Origin: Clostridioides sp. ES-S-0010-02
GTDB taxonomy: Bacteria; Bacillota; Clostridia; Peptostreptococcales; Peptostreptococcaceae
DNA length: 64,000 nucleotides
Assembly: GCA_020641055.1 (NCBI GenBank)
Contig: CP067345.1
Span: forward strand, 22,501-86,500
Direction of reading: 5' to 3'
Under the pieces are notes generated by a model. That model was given only the letters and a program-made list of their open reading frames with translations, was not told the origin of the DNA and ran no database searches. Of the stretch, positions 33,046 to 44,332 are shown one piece after another. Both the position numbers and the translations under genes were made by a program. Positions within the stretch are counted from its first letter, which is position 1. Every line of letters begins with the position of its first letter.

Positions 33046-36000
33046 TTAATCTTCAATTTTTTCAACAGCTATATTTCTATACTTCTTCATTCCTGTTCCT
33101 GCTGGTATTAGCTTACCTAATATAACATTCTCTTTAAGCCCTATTAGGTGGTCTTCTTTACCTTTTATTGCAGCTTCTGTTAATACTCTTGTTGTTTCCT
33201 GGAATGAAGCTGCTGATAAGAATGAATCAGTTGCAAGAGATGCTTTAGTTATACCAAGTAATACTCTTTTAGCAACTGCTGGTCTTAAGTCTTTAGCTAT
33301 AGCTTCTTCGTTACATCTATTAAATGTTAATACATCTTCATATCCACCTGGTAATAAATCTGTATCTCCTGGGTCTTCAACTTTAACTTTAGATAGCATT
33401 TGTCTTACTATAACTTCTATATGCTTATCGTTAACATCAACCCCTTGAAGTCTATAAACCCTTTGAACTTCTTTAACTATATATTCTTGAACACCTTTAA
33501 CACCTTTTACTCTTACTATATCATGAGGATTTATAAATCCTTGTGTTAAAGGATCTCCAGCTTCTAATATCTGTCCTTGCTTAACTTTTAATCTAGAACC
33601 ATATGGTATCACATATGTTTGAGTTTCGCCTTCTTCTGGTATTACATTTACTTCTTTTCTCTTTCCAGTTTCATCTATTTCAACTCTACCAGATACTTCA
33701 GTTATTACAGCTAAACCTTTTGGTTTTCTAGCTTCGAATAATTCTTCAACCCTTGGAAGACCTTGAGTTATATCGGCTCCTGCAACCCCTCCAGTATGGA
33801 ATGTACGCATTGTAAGCTGAGTACCCGGCTCACCTATAGATTGAGCTGCTATTATACCAACTGCTTCACCTATATTAACTTCTTTTCCTGTAGCTAAGTT
33901 TCTACCATAGCACTTAGAACAAACTCCATGATTAGTTTTACAGTTAAGAACTGTTCTTATCCTAATTTTTTCAATTCCTAAATCTACTATAGTTTCTGCT
34001 TCATCTTCTTGTATCATAGCATCAGCTTCAACTATAACTTCACCAGTTTCAGGATTTAATATAGGGTCTATAGTATATCTTCCTACAATTCTATCATATA
34101 TTTCTTCTATAACTTCATTTCCTTCTTTTATAGCATAAATTTCTGTAGTATCTTCTGTTCCGCAATCTACTTCTCTTACAATAACATCCTGACTTACATC
34201 AACAAGTCTTCTTGTTAAGTATCCAGATTCAGCCGTACGTATAGCTGTATCGGCAAGACCTTTTCTGGCACCATGTGAAGATGTAAAGTATTCAAGTACT
34301 GATAAACCTTCACGGAAATTAGATTTAACTGGTATCTCAACTGTTTTACCAGATGCATTGGCCATAAGACCACGCATACCTGCTAGCTGTCTAATTTGGT
34401 TTTTAGAACCTCTGGCTCCTGAATGTGCCATTATATATATATTGTTTAATCTATCTAGTCCACCCATAAGAGCATCAGTAACCTTATCAGTTGTTTCTGT
34501 CCATGTCTCTATAACTTTTTCATATCTTTCTTCATTAGATATTAAACCTCTTCTGTATGCTTTTTCATATTTATCAACTTTTTCTTCTGCCTCAGCTATA
34601 AATACTTTCTTTTCTTCTGGAACACTCATATCAGCAACAGCAACTGTTATACCACCTAATGTAGAATATTTAAATCCTAGAGATTTTATATAATCTAGTA
34701 ATTCCGCTGTTTCTGTATTTCCATGTTTTCTAAAGCACTTATCTATTATTTTACCAAGAGATTTTTTATCTGCTAAGAAGTCAACTTCTAGAGCAAATGG
34801 GTTTTCATTTCTATCTACAAATCCTAAATCTTGAGGTATGCTTTCATTAAATATAAATCTACCAACTGTACTTTCAACTAATGAACTTCTTCCATCTTCA
34901 AGAGTCACCTTTAGTTTTACTAACGCATGTAGATGAACTGATTTATTGTAATAAGCAAGTAATAGCTCATTAAAGTCTTTAAATACCATTCCTGTTCCTT
35001 TAGCATCATCTTGTGCTTCTATTGTTAGATAATAACAACCTAAAACCATATCCTGAGATGGAGTAGTTATAGGAGAACCATCTTTAGGAGCAAGAATGTT
35101 GTTTACAGAAAGCATTAAGAATCTTGCTTCTGCTTGTGCTTCTACTGATAAAGGTACATGGACTGCCATTTGGTCACCATCGAAGTCTGCATTGTAAGCT
35201 GTACACACAAGTGGATGTAGCTTTATAGCTTTACCTTCAACCAAGATTGGTTCAAATGCTTGTATACCTAATCTATGCAGAGTCGGCGCACGGTTAAGAA
35301 GAACTGGATGGCTTTTTATAACATCTTCTAAAACATCCCAAACTTCTGGCTTAACTTTTTCTACTATAGATTTTGCACTTTTTATATTATGTGCATATCC
35401 TTCTTTAACTAGTTTATCCATAACAAATGGCTTAAATAGTTCTAGTGCCATTTTCTTTGGAAGACCACATTGATAGAATTTAAGTTCTGGTCCAACAACT
35501 ATAACAGAACGTCCTGAGTAGTCAACACGCTTACCAAGTAAGTTTTGACGGAAACGACCTTGTTTACCCTTTAACATATCTGATAAAGACTTAAGTGGTC
35601 TATTTCCAGGCCCTGTTACAGGTCTACCTCTTCTACCATTATCTATTAATGCATCAACTGCTTCTTGAAGCATTCTCTTTTCATTTCTTACAATTATATC
35701 TGGAGCTCCAAGCTCTAATAATCTCTTAAGTCTATTATTTCTGTTTATAACTCTTCTATATAAATCATTTAAGTCTGAAGTTGCAAATCTTCCACCATCA
35801 AGTTGTACCATTGGTCTTAAATCTGGTGGTATTACTGGTATCGCATCTAAAATCATCCATTCTGGTTTATTCCCAGATTTTTTAAATGCTTCTACAACTT
35901 CTAATCTTCTTATTGTTCTAACTTTCTTTTGTCCTGTACTGTCTTTTAATTCCGCTCTTAGGTCTTTGCTTTGTTGCTCTAAGTCTATGTTTTGTAACAA

Positions 36001-36531
36001 TATCTTTACAGCTTCAGCACCCATACCTACAGTAAAAGTATATCCATATTTTTCAAGAGCAGTTCTATACTCTTTTTCTGTCAATAACTGCTTCTCATTC
36101 AATCCAGTTTCTCCTGGATCAACTACTACATATGAAGCAAAGTATAGTATTTTTTCCAATGATCTTGGTGACATATCAAGTAAAAGTCCCATTCTACTTG
36201 GTATACCTTTAAAGTACCAGATGTGAGACATAGGAGCTGCTAGCTCTATATGTCCCATTCTTTCTCTTCTTACTTTCGATTTAGTTACTTCTACTCCACA
36301 TCTATCACAAACTACACCTTTGTATCTAACTCTTCTATATTTACCACAATGGCACTCCCAGTCTTTTTGTGGTCCAAATATTCTTTCACAGAAAAGACCA
36401 TCTTTTTCTGGTTTTAAAGTACGGTAATTTATAGTTTCTGGCTTTTTAACTTCTCCTCTAGACCATTGTCTTATTTTTTCTGGAGAAGCCAATGCTATTT
36501 TTATCGACTCGAAATTGTTTAATTCAAACAA
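33046..36531 (-). CDS. rpoC: DNA-directed RNA polymerase beta-prime subunit
   Basis: Catalytic subunit of 1161 residues. The N-terminal zinc cysteines (C60, C62, C75, C78) are present, and the catalytic NADFDGD triad motif lies mid-protein ([10 protein letters not shown]). R89, a known fidaxomicin position in C. difficile, is wild type. The start codon is TTG at 36531 with AGGGAG eight bases upstream; no ATG follows in the first 90 residues that would preserve the conserved N terminus. It is 41 bases after rpoB. Confidence 0.98.
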   Translation of the reverse strand: MFELNNFESIKIALASPEKIRQWSRGEVKKPETINYRTLKPEKDGLFCERIFGPQKDWECHCGKYRRVRYKGVVCDRCGVEVTKSKVRRERMGHIELAAPMSHIWYFKGIPSRMGLLLDMSPRSLEKILYFASYVVVDPGETGLNEKQLLTEKEYRTALEKYGYTFTVGMGAEAVKILLQNIDLEQQSKDLRAELKDSTGQKKVRTIRRLEVVEAFKKSGNKPEWMILDAIPVIPPDLRPMVQLDGGRFATSDLNDLYRRVINRNNRLKRLLELGAPDIIVRNEKRMLQEAVDALIDNGRRGRPVTGPGNRPLKSLSDMLKGKQGRFRQNLLGKRVDYSGRSVIVVGPELKFYQCGLPKKMALELFKPFVMDKLVKEGYAHNIKSAKSIVEKVKPEVWDVLEDVIKSHPVLLNRAPTLHRLGIQAFEPILVEGKAIKLHPLVCTAYNADFDGDQMAVHVPLSVEAQAEARFLMLSVNNILAPKDGSPITTPSQDMVLGCYYLTIEAQDDAKGTGMVFKDFNELLLAYYNKSVHLHALVKLKVTLEDGRSSLVESTVGRFIFNESIPQDLGFVDRNENPFALEVDFLADKKSLGKIIDKCFRKHGNTETAELLDYIKSLGFKYSTLGGITVAVADMSVPEEKKVFIAEAEEKVDKYEKAYRRGLISNEERYEKVIETWTETTDKVTDALMGGLDRLNNIYIMAHSGARGSKNQIRQLAGMRGLMANASGKTVEIPVKSNFREGLSVLEYFTSSHGARKGLADTAIRTAESGYLTRRLVDVSQDVIVREVDCGTEDTTEIYAIKEGNEVIEEIYDRIVGRYTIDPILNPETGEVIVEADAMIQEDEAETIVDLGIEKIRIRTVLNCKTNHGVCSKCYGRNLATGKEVNIGEAVGIIAAQSIGEPGTQLTMRTFHTGGVAGADITQGLPRVEELFEARKPKGLAVITEVSGRVEIDETGKRKEVNVIPEEGETQTYVIPYGSRLKVKQGQILEAGDPLTQGFINPHDIVRVKGVKGVQEYIVKEVQRVYRLQGVDVNDKHIEVIVRQMLSKVKVEDPGDTDLLPGGYEDVLTFNRCNEEAIAKDLRPAVAKRVLLGITKASLATDSFLSAASFQETTRVLTEAAIKGKEDHLIGLKENVILGKLIPAGTGMKKYRNIAVEKIED

Positions 36532-36572
36532 GGAGTTCTCTCCCTTCTATTTGAGATTTACATTAATTAAAT

Positions 36573-39500
36573 TTACATATCAAAGTCATCACCATCAAAG
36601 TCTATTTCTTCTTCAAATAAATCTTCTTCAGCAAATTCTTCTAAATTCTCTATATCCTCATCTTCTACGGTTTCCGTAAAATCATCTTCAATTTCTTCTA
36701 TTATATTACTTTCTTCAACTTCTCCCATGTTATTTACAACATCTAGTTCAAATTCACCTATTGTGTCATCTTCATCTACAGATTCTCTTACTTCTATTTC
36801 TTGATCTTCATCTGTTAATACTTTTACATCTAAGCATAAACTTTGAAGTTCTTTTATAAGAACCTTAAATGATTCTGGGATTCCTGGCTCAGGTATGTTT
36901 TCACCTTTAACTATAGCTTCGTAAGTTCTAACACGACCTACAACATCATCAGACTTAACAGTAAGTATTTCTTGAAGTATGTGAGCAGCTCCATATGCTT
37001 CTAGAGCCCAAACCTCCATCTCTCCAAATCTTTGTCCACCAAATTGTGCTTTACCACCTAGTGGCTGTTGAGTAACTAATGAGTATGGTCCAGTACTTCT
37101 TGCATGTAGTTTTTCATCAACTAAATGATGTAGTTTTAAGTAGTACATATATCCAACAGTTATTCTATTATCAAAAGTTTCACCTGTTCTACCATCATAT
37201 AAAGTTAATTTACCATCTCTAGGATATCCAGCTTCTTCAAGAGCATCCATTATATCATACTCATTGGCACCATCAAATACTGATGTTGCAACATACCATC
37301 CTAAAGTCTTAGCAGCAAGTCCTAAATGAACCTCTAAAACCTGACCGATGTTCATACGTGATGGTATACCTTGTGGGTTAAGTATTATATCTAGTGGAGT
37401 TCCATTTTCCATAAATGGCATATCTTCTTCTGGTAATATTCTTGAGATAACCCCTTTATTCCCATGACGACCAGCCATTTTATCTCCAACTTTTATTTTT
37501 CTCTTTTTAGCTATATAACATCTTACTAATTCATTTACTCCTGGAGATAAATCATCTCCATTTTCTCTAGTAAATACTTTTACATCAACTATTATACCAG
37601 ATTCACCATGAGGTACTTTAAGTGAAGTATCTCTAACTTCTCTAGCCTTTTCACCAAATATTGCACGAAGTAATCTTTCCTCAGCAGTAAGTTCAGTTTC
37701 CCCTTTTGGAGTTACTTTACCAACTAGTATATCTCCTGAATCTACTTCTGCACCTATTCTTATTATACCTCTGTCATCTAAGTTCTTAATTGCACTATCT
37801 CCAACATTAGGTATATCTCTAGTTATTTCCTCTGGCCCTAGTTTTGTATCTCTAGCTTCACATTCATATTCTTCTATATGAATTGTTGATAATCTATCTT
37901 CTTTAACTAATCTTTCATTTATTAATATGGCATCTTCGTAGTTATAACCTTCCCAAGTCATGAATGCTATAAGACAGTTTCTTCCAAGTGCTACTTCTCC
38001 TAAATCAGTTGCTGGACCGTCTGCTATAACATCTCCTTGCACTATTTGCTCACCTTTAGTTATTATAGGTGTTTGATTTATACAAGTACCTGAGTTTGAA
38101 CGTTTAAACTTAAGTAGATTATATCTATCTCTGTTTCCATCTTCTCTTTTTATAATTATCTCATCTGCTGTTACTCTTTCTGCTATACCAGAATTTCTAG
38201 CAACAACAACTGCTCCAGAGTCTTTTGCAGCTCTATATTCTATACCAGTTCCTATAATTGGTGCTTCTCTTCTAACTAGAGGCACTGCCTGACGTTGCAT
38301 GTTCGCTCCCATAAGGGCACGGTTGGCATCATCATTTTCTAAGAAAGGTATCATAGCAGTGGCAACAGATACAACCTGCTTAGGAGATATATCCATGTAA
38401 TCTACTCTGCTTTCAGGAACCATTTCAACAGCACCATTTACAGTTCTACAAACAACTCTATGGTTTACGAATTTACCATTGTCTGTTAATGGCTCATTTG
38501 CCTGAGCTCTTACGAATAAATCTTCTTCATCAGCAGTTAAATAATGTATCTCATCAGTAACTGTTGATGTTACTTTATCAAATTTTCTATATGGTGATTC
38601 TATAAATCCAAACTCATTTATTTTCGCATAAGTTCCAAGAGAGTTTATAAGACCGATATTTGGTCCTTCTGGAGTCTCTATCGGACACATTCTACCGTAG
38701 TGTGAATGGTGAACGTCACGCACTTCGAATCCAGCTCTTTCTCTTGAAAGACCTCCAGGCCCAAGAGCTGATAGTCTTCTCTTATGTGTTAACTCAGATA
38801 AAGGATTTGTTTGGTCCATGAACTGAGATAACTGAGAACTACCAAAGAATTCTTTTATTGCAGCTGAAACTGGTCTTATGTTAACTAACGCTTGAGGCGT
38901 TATAGCTTCCATATCTTGAACTGTCATTCTTTCTTTTATGACTCTTTCCATTCTTGAAAGACCAATTCTAACTTGGTTTTGTAATAATTCTCCTACAGAT
39001 CTTATTCTTCTATTTCCTAAATGGTCTATATCATCAATGTTTCCTATATTATAGAAGATATTGAATTCATAACTTATTGAAGCTATTATATCGTCTAATA
39101 ATATATGTTTTGGTATAAGTTCTTTAATTCTTGATTTTATAGCTTCTTTTATTTCTTCTTCATCACTATATCCATCTAAAATTTCTTTTAATGTTGGATA
39201 ATGCACTTTTTCTTTTATGTTTAAATCATCTATGTCAAAATCAATATGAGACTTAATGTCTACAAAATTATTTCCTATAACTCTAACTTTCTTATCATCA
39301 TCCATTAATAGATTTACTACATTTATACCTGCATTTTGTATATCTTTAGCTAACTCATAGCTTATTTTTTCTCCAGCTTTTACAAATACTTCTCCTGTTT
39401 CAGGATTTATTATGTCTTCTGCTGAAATTCTATTCATAATTCTATAGCATAAAGCAAGCTTTTTATTAAATTTGTATCTACCAACTTTTGCTAAATCATA

Positions 39501-40289
39501 TCTCTTTGGATCAAAGAATAAAGCATTTAGTAAAGATGATGCACTTTCTACAGTAGGTGGTTCACCTGGTCTTAATTTTTTATATATCTCAACAAGACCT
39601 TCCTCTACTGTCTTAGTATTATCTTTTTCTAATGTGGCAGATAATCTTTCGTCTTCTCCTAAAAGGTCAATTATTTCTGCATCTGTCCCTATTCCTAAAG
39701 CTCTAAGTAAAACTGTAACTGGTTGTTTTCTTGTTCTATCAACTCTTACAGATATTACATCGTTAGAATCTGTTTCATATTCTAACCATGCTCCTCTATT
39801 AGGAATTACAGTAGATGAAATTAATCTCTTACCTGTTTTGTCTCTCTCTTCCGCATAGTAAACACCAGGAGATCTAACTAATTGACTTACGATAACTCTT
39901 TCTGCCCCATTTATAACGAAAGTTCCTCTTTCTGTCATTAAAGGGAAGTCACCCATAAATACTTCTTGTTCTTTTATTTCACCTGTTTCTTTATTTATAA
40001 GTCTTACCTTAACTTTTAGAGGTGCACAATATGTAGCATCTCTCTCTTTACACTCTTCTATATCGTACTTTGGTTTATCGTCTAAAGAGTAGTCAACAAA
40101 TTCCAATATAAGATTACCAGTATAATCTTCTATTGGTGAAATATCATCAAACACTTCTTTTAAACCTTCTTTTAAAAACCACTCATAGGAATCTACTTGA
40201 ATTTCTATAAGATTTGGCACATCAGCTATTTCCTTAATTTTAGAAAAGCTCATTCTAGTTCTTTTACCTATCGTGACAGGATGTGGCAT
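36573..40289 (-). CDS. rpoB: DNA-directed RNA polymerase beta subunit with an acidic C-terminal tail
   Basis: Beta subunit of 1238 residues. The rifamycin region (about 485-515, [10 protein letters not shown] and [12 protein letters not shown]) has H502 and R505, and V1143 is also unchanged, so classic C. difficile rifamycin and fidaxomicin resistance positions are wild type. The last 85 residues (1154-1238) have 41 Asp or Glu and only two basic residues, an acidic extension beyond the catalytic core. Its own promoter is at 40350-40378, and a short-chain dehydrogenase gene separates it from rplL. Confidence 0.98.
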   Translation of the reverse strand: MPHPVTIGKRTRMSFSKIKEIADVPNLIEIQVDSYEWFLKEGLKEVFDDISPIEDYTGNLILEFVDYSLDDKPKYDIEECKERDATYCAPLKVKVRLINKETGEIKEQEVFMGDFPLMTERGTFVINGAERVIVSQLVRSPGVYYAEERDKTGKRLISSTVIPNRGAWLEYETDSNDVISVRVDRTRKQPVTVLLRALGIGTDAEIIDLLGEDERLSATLEKDNTKTVEEGLVEIYKKLRPGEPPTVESASSLLNALFFDPKRYDLAKVGRYKFNKKLALCYRIMNRISAEDIINPETGEVFVKAGEKISYELAKDIQNAGINVVNLLMDDDKKVRVIGNNFVDIKSHIDFDIDDLNIKEKVHYPTLKEILDGYSDEEEIKEAIKSRIKELIPKHILLDDIIASISYEFNIFYNIGNIDDIDHLGNRRIRSVGELLQNQVRIGLSRMERVIKERMTVQDMEAITPQALVNIRPVSAAIKEFFGSSQLSQFMDQTNPLSELTHKRRLSALGPGGLSRERAGFEVRDVHHSHYGRMCPIETPEGPNIGLINSLGTYAKINEFGFIESPYRKFDKVTSTVTDEIHYLTADEEDLFVRAQANEPLTDNGKFVNHRVVCRTVNGAVEMVPESRVDYMDISPKQVVSVATAMIPFLENDDANRALMGANMQRQAVPLVRREAPIIGTGIEYRAAKDSGAVVVARNSGIAERVTADEIIIKREDGNRDRYNLLKFKRSNSGTCINQTPIITKGEQIVQGDVIADGPATDLGEVALGRNCLIAFMTWEGYNYEDAILINERLVKEDRLSTIHIEEYECEARDTKLGPEEITRDIPNVGDSAIKNLDDRGIIRIGAEVDSGDILVGKVTPKGETELTAEERLLRAIFGEKAREVRDTSLKVPHGESGIIVDVKVFTRENGDDLSPGVNELVRCYIAKKRKIKVGDKMAGRHGNKGVISRILPEEDMPFMENGTPLDIILNPQGIPSRMNIGQVLEVHLGLAAKTLGWYVATSVFDGANEYDIMDALEEAGYPRDGKLTLYDGRTGETFDNRITVGYMYYLKLHHLVDEKLHARSTGPYSLVTQQPLGGKAQFGGQRFGEMEVWALEAYGAAHILQEILTVKSDDVVGRVRTYEAIVKGENIPEPGIPESFKVLIKELQSLCLDVKVLTDEDQEIEVRESVDEDDTIGEFELDVVNNMGEVEESNIIEEIEDDFTETVEDEDIENLEEFAEEDLFEEEIDFDGDDFDM

Positions 40290-40349
40290 TCACTTTTCAC
40301 CTCTCAATAATTAAAAATAAAACAATAGTTCATTCTAACGCATCTAATA

Positions 40350-40378
40350 ATTTTAGCATAATGTCAAGTATTTTTCAA
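40350..40378 (-). promoter_or_regulatory. rpoBC promoter
   Basis: -35 TTGAAA (40373-40378) and -10 TAAAAT (40350-40355), 17-base spacer. An alternative TTGACA inside the spacer lacks a good partner. The rest of 40290-40751 is very A+T-rich; I see no gene there and no clear terminator behind the dehydrogenase. Confidence 0.7.
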
Positions 40379-40751
40379 TATATTTTTTATCTTATATGTA
40401 AACTATGCATTATTTTTGATTTTTTGTAAATTATTTTAAGCATATATTATGTATTATGTACAATTCTCCAATATAAAATCCAATTTTTTCATTTATCGGT
40501 TTAATTTTCTAGAAAAAGTTACATTCTAATACCATACCCATATTTAATTATAATTTCATAAATAAGTACTAGTAAATAATTATATTTATACAAAAGCTGT
40601 TAAATATACAAAATAAAGACCATAAATGAATTTAATCTGGAGTTTTAAATCTTAAACTATTTCCATCATAAATTATATCTACAGTCTTTATAAAAATAGA
40701 ATTTCTACTATAATTAAGTTTTTTATTTTTACTATTATATTAGTAATATAA

Positions 40752-41540
40752 TTATCCTAATATATTATCTGCAAACTGTGGCGTAGGTAAACCAAATCCT
40801 CCAGCTACTTCAAGTAAGTCTCCTGTTATAAAGGATGAATCATCACTAGCATAGAATAAAACAGCTTTTGCTATGTCTTCTGGTTTCCCTATACGATTTA
40901 AAGGAACATGCTTTAGGAACTCCTTTATGAATTCTGGAGACATATTATCTAAAGCAGCTTTGGTTGCAATAAGGCCTGGAAGTACAGCATTACATCTAAC
41001 ATTGTCTTTTGCATATTGTGTTGCTATATTTTGAGTTAATGAGTTGATTGCTGATTTTGATACACAATAAGCTATTCTAGATAGGTCAGGCAATACTGAA
41101 CCTATACTAGATATATTTATTATACTTCCCTTGCCATTCTTTATCATATGAGGAATAGCAGCTTTACATGGTAAATATACACTTTTTAAATTAGTATTTA
41201 CTGTATCAAAGAAATTATCTGTATCTCCAGTTAAAAGGTCTTTATCAAGTGAGGGATTTGTCGAACCAAAATTATTTACAAGTATATCTATCTTACCTTC
41301 TTTTTTAACTACATCTTCTATCATTGAAGTAAACGTTTCTTCTTCACGAGCATTAAAATAAACAAACTTAGCACACCCGCCTTCTGCACTTATTCTGTCT
41401 ATAACTTCATTAGCCAATTCTTCTGAACGAGCTGCTAAATATACAACTGCTCCATTTTGTGCCAATATTTCAGCTGATGCTAATCCAATACCTTTAGTTG
41501 CTGCAGTAACCACTGCAACTTTACCTTGTAATTTTTCCAT
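40752..41540 (-). CDS. Short-chain dehydrogenase/reductase (possible 7alpha-hydroxysteroid dehydrogenase type)
   Basis: Classical SDR of 262 residues. The nucleotide motif TAATKGIG is at residues 12-19, NNFG at 89-92, catalytic S145, Y158 and K162 (YCVSK). R38 after the second strand and no acidic residue there suggest NADP(H) preference. The substrate is unknown. The family includes 3-oxoacyl-ACP reductases and bile-acid hydroxysteroid dehydrogenases; the latter would suit a gut organism but is only a guess. It stands between rplL and rpoB with its own promoter candidate and the rplL terminator upstream, so it looks inserted. Confidence 0.9.
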   Translation of the reverse strand: MEKLQGKVAVVTAATKGIGLASAEILAQNGAVVYLAARSEELANEVIDRISAEGGCAKFVYFNAREEETFTSMIEDVVKKEGKIDILVNNFGSTNPSLDKDLLTGDTDNFFDTVNTNLKSVYLPCKAAIPHMIKNGKGSIINISSIGSVLPDLSRIAYCVSKSAINSLTQNIATQYAKDNVRCNAVLPGLIATKAALDNMSPEFIKEFLKHVPLNRIGKPEDIAKAVLFYASDDSSFITGDLLEVAGGFGLPTPQFADNILG

Positions 41541-41709
41541 TATTAACTCCTCCTTAAATGCATTTCTTAAAATCTACATATTTCGATTTTTAGAAGTATT
41601 TCACTCATTTTAAATTTGTATTTGTTAATTAATTATTTATTACATTTTATTTTTAAAGTATTTTTGTAAATTTTAAAAACAATATGTAGTTTTATATAAT
41701 TTGTCTTTT

Positions 41710-41739
41710 ATTATATCACCTTATATATGCACATTACAA
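41710..41739 (-). promoter_or_regulatory. Candidate promoter of the short-chain dehydrogenase gene
   Basis: Extended -10 TGATATAAT with TATAAT at 41710-41715, and TTGTAA (41734-41739) 18 bases upstream. It would give a leader of about 160 bases. The gap 41541-41945 otherwise contains only the rplL terminator and A+T-rich sequence. Confidence 0.55.
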
Positions 41740-41902
41740 TAATTGTTTATATTTTAATTTAACATCTGTATTTAACATAGTAAAAACATATTCTTTAATA
41801 GTATTAAATTAAAATCTCATTACAAACTATATGATACCCTTAATTTAATACTATTATATAAATTTTTTTTATTTTATAGAAATATTCTATTCACAATTTT
41901 TT

Positions 41903-41938
41903 ATAAATAAAAAAAGATACCCAAATGGGTATCTTTTT
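41903..41938 (-). terminator. rplJ-rplL terminator
   Basis: Stem AAAAAGATACCC/GGGTATCTTTTT around ATTT with a T tract on the minus strand, just after rplL. It separates rplJL from the dehydrogenase and rpoBC. Confidence 0.92.
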
Positions 41939-41945
41939 AAAGAAA

Positions 41946-42311
41946 CTACTTAACTTCTACTTTAGCTCCAGCAGCTTCTAATTTTTCTTTTATTTGATCA
42001 GCTTCTTCTTTAGAAGCTCCTTCTTTAACTGTCTTAGGAGCATTGTCAACTACTTCTTTAGCTTCTTTTAATCCTAATCCTGTTATTTCTCTAACTGCTT
42101 TTATAACTCCAACTTTTGAAGAACCAACCTCAGCTAATACTACATCAAACTCAGTTTTTTCTTCAGCAGCTGGTCCACCAGCAGCTGCACCAGCTACCAT
42201 TACTGGAGCTGAAGCTGATACGCCGAATTTTTCTTCAGCAGCTTTAACTAATTCATTTAATTCTAAAACTTTCATATTTTCTATAGCTTCTAATATTTGT
42301 TCTATTGTCAT
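41946..42311 (-). CDS. rplL: 50S ribosomal protein L7/L12
   Basis: Stalk protein of 121 residues, present in multiple copies on L10 and recruiting translational GTPases. The N-terminal dimerisation part ([21 protein letters not shown]), the alanine- and glycine-rich hinge (about 38-52) and the C-terminal domain ([21 protein letters not shown]) are clear. The ATG at 42311 has GGAGG nine bases upstream; the longer in-frame start overlaps that site. Confidence 0.98.
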   Translation of the reverse strand: MTIEQILEAIENMKVLELNELVKAAEEKFGVSASAPVMVAGAAAGGPAAEEKTEFDVVLAEVGSSKVGVIKAVREITGLGLKEAKEVVDNAPKTVKEGASKEEADQIKEKLEAAGAKVEVK

Positions 42312-42369
42312 TTTTAGCACCTCCGAATTTTCTTTTCAAATTAATATTTATAATTTTTTAGTTAAGCAA

Positions 42370-42876
42370 TTAAGCTTCTTCTTGACCTTCTGCCTTTTTC
42401 GCTATTGCATCTATTAAGTATGCAAAGTTTGATATTGGAGCTTTTAAGCTACCAAGTAATTTAGCGATAAGAACTTCTCTTGATGGTATGTTAGCCATTT
42501 CAACAATCTTAGCTTCGTCATAGAATACACCTTCTACAACACCCATCTTTAATTTCATCTTTGGATGAGAATCCATGAATCCTTTTAATATTCTAGCTGG
42601 AGCAACTGGATCATCATATCCAAATGCTATAGCATTAGTACCAATTAATAATTCTTCATTGAATTGCTCTATACCAACTTCTTTAGCTGCTCTTCTAACT
42701 AAAGTATTTTTATATACTTTGTAATCTACACCAGCTTCTCTCATTTGTTTTCTTAACTCAGTTACTTCTTCAACTGTTAACCCTTTGTAATCAACAACAA
42801 CGGCAGCAGAAGATTTTTGTAACTTTTCAACTATTTCAGAAACAACTTCTGATTTAATTTCTATAGCTTTTCTCAT
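42370..42876 (-). CDS. rplJ: 50S ribosomal protein L10
   Basis: Stalk base protein of 168 residues that anchors L7/L12 and controls its own mRNA through the leader. It starts MRKAIEIKSEVVSEIVEKL and contains VDYKGLTVEEVTELRKQMR. The rplL gene follows after 58 bases. The GGAGG site is eleven bases before the ATG. Confidence 0.98.
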   Translation of the reverse strand: MRKAIEIKSEVVSEIVEKLQKSSAAVVVDYKGLTVEEVTELRKQMREAGVDYKVYKNTLVRRAAKEVGIEQFNEELLIGTNAIAFGYDDPVAPARILKGFMDSHPKMKLKMGVVEGVFYDEAKIVEMANIPSREVLIAKLLGSLKAPISNFAYLIDAIAKKAEGQEEA

Positions 42877-42899
42877 CTAGATGTGCACCTCCTTCACCA

Positions 42900-43055
42900 A
42901 ATAGGCTTAGTATTTACCGCAACATTATAAAAAGCTTTTGTTGCCAAAAGTAGACATCAAAAGCTTTAGTAATCTCAATTTATCTAAAACCTCGGTGGGA
43001 TATTAAGCTTTCGCACCCACTATCTACGGCAAATCTATTCTTTTTTACATTGACA
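42900..43055 (-). promoter_or_regulatory. L10 (rplJ) mRNA leader, autoregulatory
   Basis: The leader contains CCGTAGATAGTGGGTGCGAA and CCCACCGAGG, the conserved core of the bacterial L10 leader, followed by a second helix of AAAGCTTTTG repeats. L10 (with L7/L12) is known to bind this RNA to control rplJL. Sequence match is by eye. Confidence 0.85.
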
Positions 43056-43061
43056 AATGAT

Positions 43062-43090
43062 ATGATAACATTTTTGTCAACCTGTGTCAA
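43062..43090 (-). promoter_or_regulatory. rplJ-rplL promoter
   Basis: -35 TTGACA (43085-43090), 17-base spacer, -10 TATCAT (43062-43067), starting a few bases after the rplA stop. A second TTGACA lies inside the spacer. Confidence 0.78.
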
Positions 43091-43098
43091 CAGTTTTA

Positions 43099-43797
43099 TT
43101 ATTCAGCTGTTCTTGCTGGGTTTATTTTAACTCCAGGTCCCATTGAAGAAGCTACAGTTATACTTCTTAAATATTGTCCTTTAGCAGCAGCTGGTTTAGC
43201 TTTTATTATAGCATCCATTAATGCAGCAAAGTTTTCAGATAATTTTTCTCCACCAAATGATACTTTTCCTACTGGAACGTGTATTATGTTAGTTTTGTCT
43301 AATCTGTATTCAACTTTACCAGCTTTTATTTCATCTATAGCTTTAGCTACATCAAATGTAACTGTTCCTGATTTAGGGTTTGGCATTAAACCTTTTGGTC
43401 CTAATACTCTACCTAATCTACCTACTACACCCATCATGTCTGGAGTAGCAACTACTATATCAAAATCAAACCAGTTTTCACCTTGTATTTTTTGAACTAA
43501 TTCTTCAGCTCCTACAAAATCAGCACCAGCTTGTTCAGCTTCCTTAGCTTTTTCACCTTTAGCAAAAACTAAAACTCTTTTAGTTTTACCAGTTCCGTGA
43601 GGTAATACAACTGCACCTCTTACTTGTTGATCAGCATGTCTTGAGTCAACACCTAATTTAATGTGTGCTTCTACTGTTTCGTCAAATTTAGCTCCAGCTA
43701 TATCTGAAACTAATGTTAATGCTTCTGATGCATCATAGAACTTAGTTCTATCTACTTTTTGTAATGCACCTGCATATCTTTTACCTTTTTTAGCCAT
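43099..43797 (-). CDS. rplA: 50S ribosomal protein L1
   Basis: L1-stalk protein of 232 residues that moves deacylated tRNA out of the E site. It has [20 protein letters not shown] and the segment [21 protein letters not shown]. It follows rplK; the spacer carries an L1-type mRNA site (43813-43841), which suggests autogenous repression. Confidence 0.98.
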   Translation of the reverse strand: MAKKGKRYAGALQKVDRTKFYDASEALTLVSDIAGAKFDETVEAHIKLGVDSRHADQQVRGAVVLPHGTGKTKRVLVFAKGEKAKEAEQAGADFVGAEELVQKIQGENWFDFDIVVATPDMMGVVGRLGRVLGPKGLMPNPKSGTVTFDVAKAIDEIKAGKVEYRLDKTNIIHVPVGKVSFGGEKLSENFAALMDAIIKAKPAAAKGQYLRSITVASSMGPGVKINPARTAE

Positions 43798-43812
43798 TTT
43801 ATTTTCCTCCTT

Positions 43813-43841
43813 GTGGTTAATCTCGGCTTTTCGCCTCCCAC
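43813..43841 (-). promoter_or_regulatory. L1-binding type mRNA site between rplK and rplA
   Basis: On the transcript, GTGGGAGGCGAAAAGCC is followed by GAGATTAACCAC, closing with GTGG/CCAC just before the rplA ribosome site. This resembles the known Firmicutes L1 regulatory site and mimics the 23S L1 site. Confidence 0.65.
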
Positions 43842-43867
43842 TTTATAAAAAAAAGTGTATCTTTTAA

Positions 43868-44293
43868 TTAGTCTTCTACTACAACACCCATGCTTCTAGC
43901 AGTACCAGCTATCATACTCATAGCAGCTTCTACTGATGCAGCATTTAAGTCAGGCATTTTTAATTCAGCTATTTCTCTTACTTGAGCTGAAGTTATTTTA
44001 GCAACTTTCTTTTTGTTTGGTTCTCCAGAACCTGATTTTAAGTTTAATGCTTTTTTAATTAAAACTGCAGCTGGTGGAGTTTTTGTTATAAAACTGAATG
44101 ATCTATCTTGATATACAGTTATAACAACTGGTATTATCATTCCAGCTTGATCTGCAGTTTTAGCATTAAATTCTTTTGTGAATCCCATTATATTAACACC
44201 ATGTTGTCCTAATGCTGGTCCAACTGGTGGCGCTGGAGTAGCCTTTCCTGCAGGTATTTGTAATTTTATTTGACCTATAACTTTTTTAGCCAT
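43868..44293 (-). CDS. rplK: 50S ribosomal protein L11
   Basis: GTPase-centre protein of 141 residues, needed for RelA-type stringent response. It starts [23 protein letters not shown] and ends with the [12 protein letters not shown] signature. It follows nusG by 39 bases. Confidence 0.98.
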   Translation of the reverse strand: MAKKVIGQIKLQIPAGKATPAPPVGPALGQHGVNIMGFTKEFNAKTADQAGMIIPVVITVYQDRSFSFITKTPPAAVLIKKALNLKSGSGEPNKKKVAKITSAQVREIAELKMPDLNAASVEAAMSMIAGTARSMGVVVED

Positions 44294-44332
44294 TTTGAGC
44301 GCACCTCCTCAGATTTTTCTATAATAATAGTA

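Noticed and set aside
40720-40751. ATTATATTA/TAATATAAT stem behind the short-chain dehydrogenase gene as a terminator
   Set aside because: Only A-T pairs, a one-base loop and no T tract on the minus strand; too weak to call.
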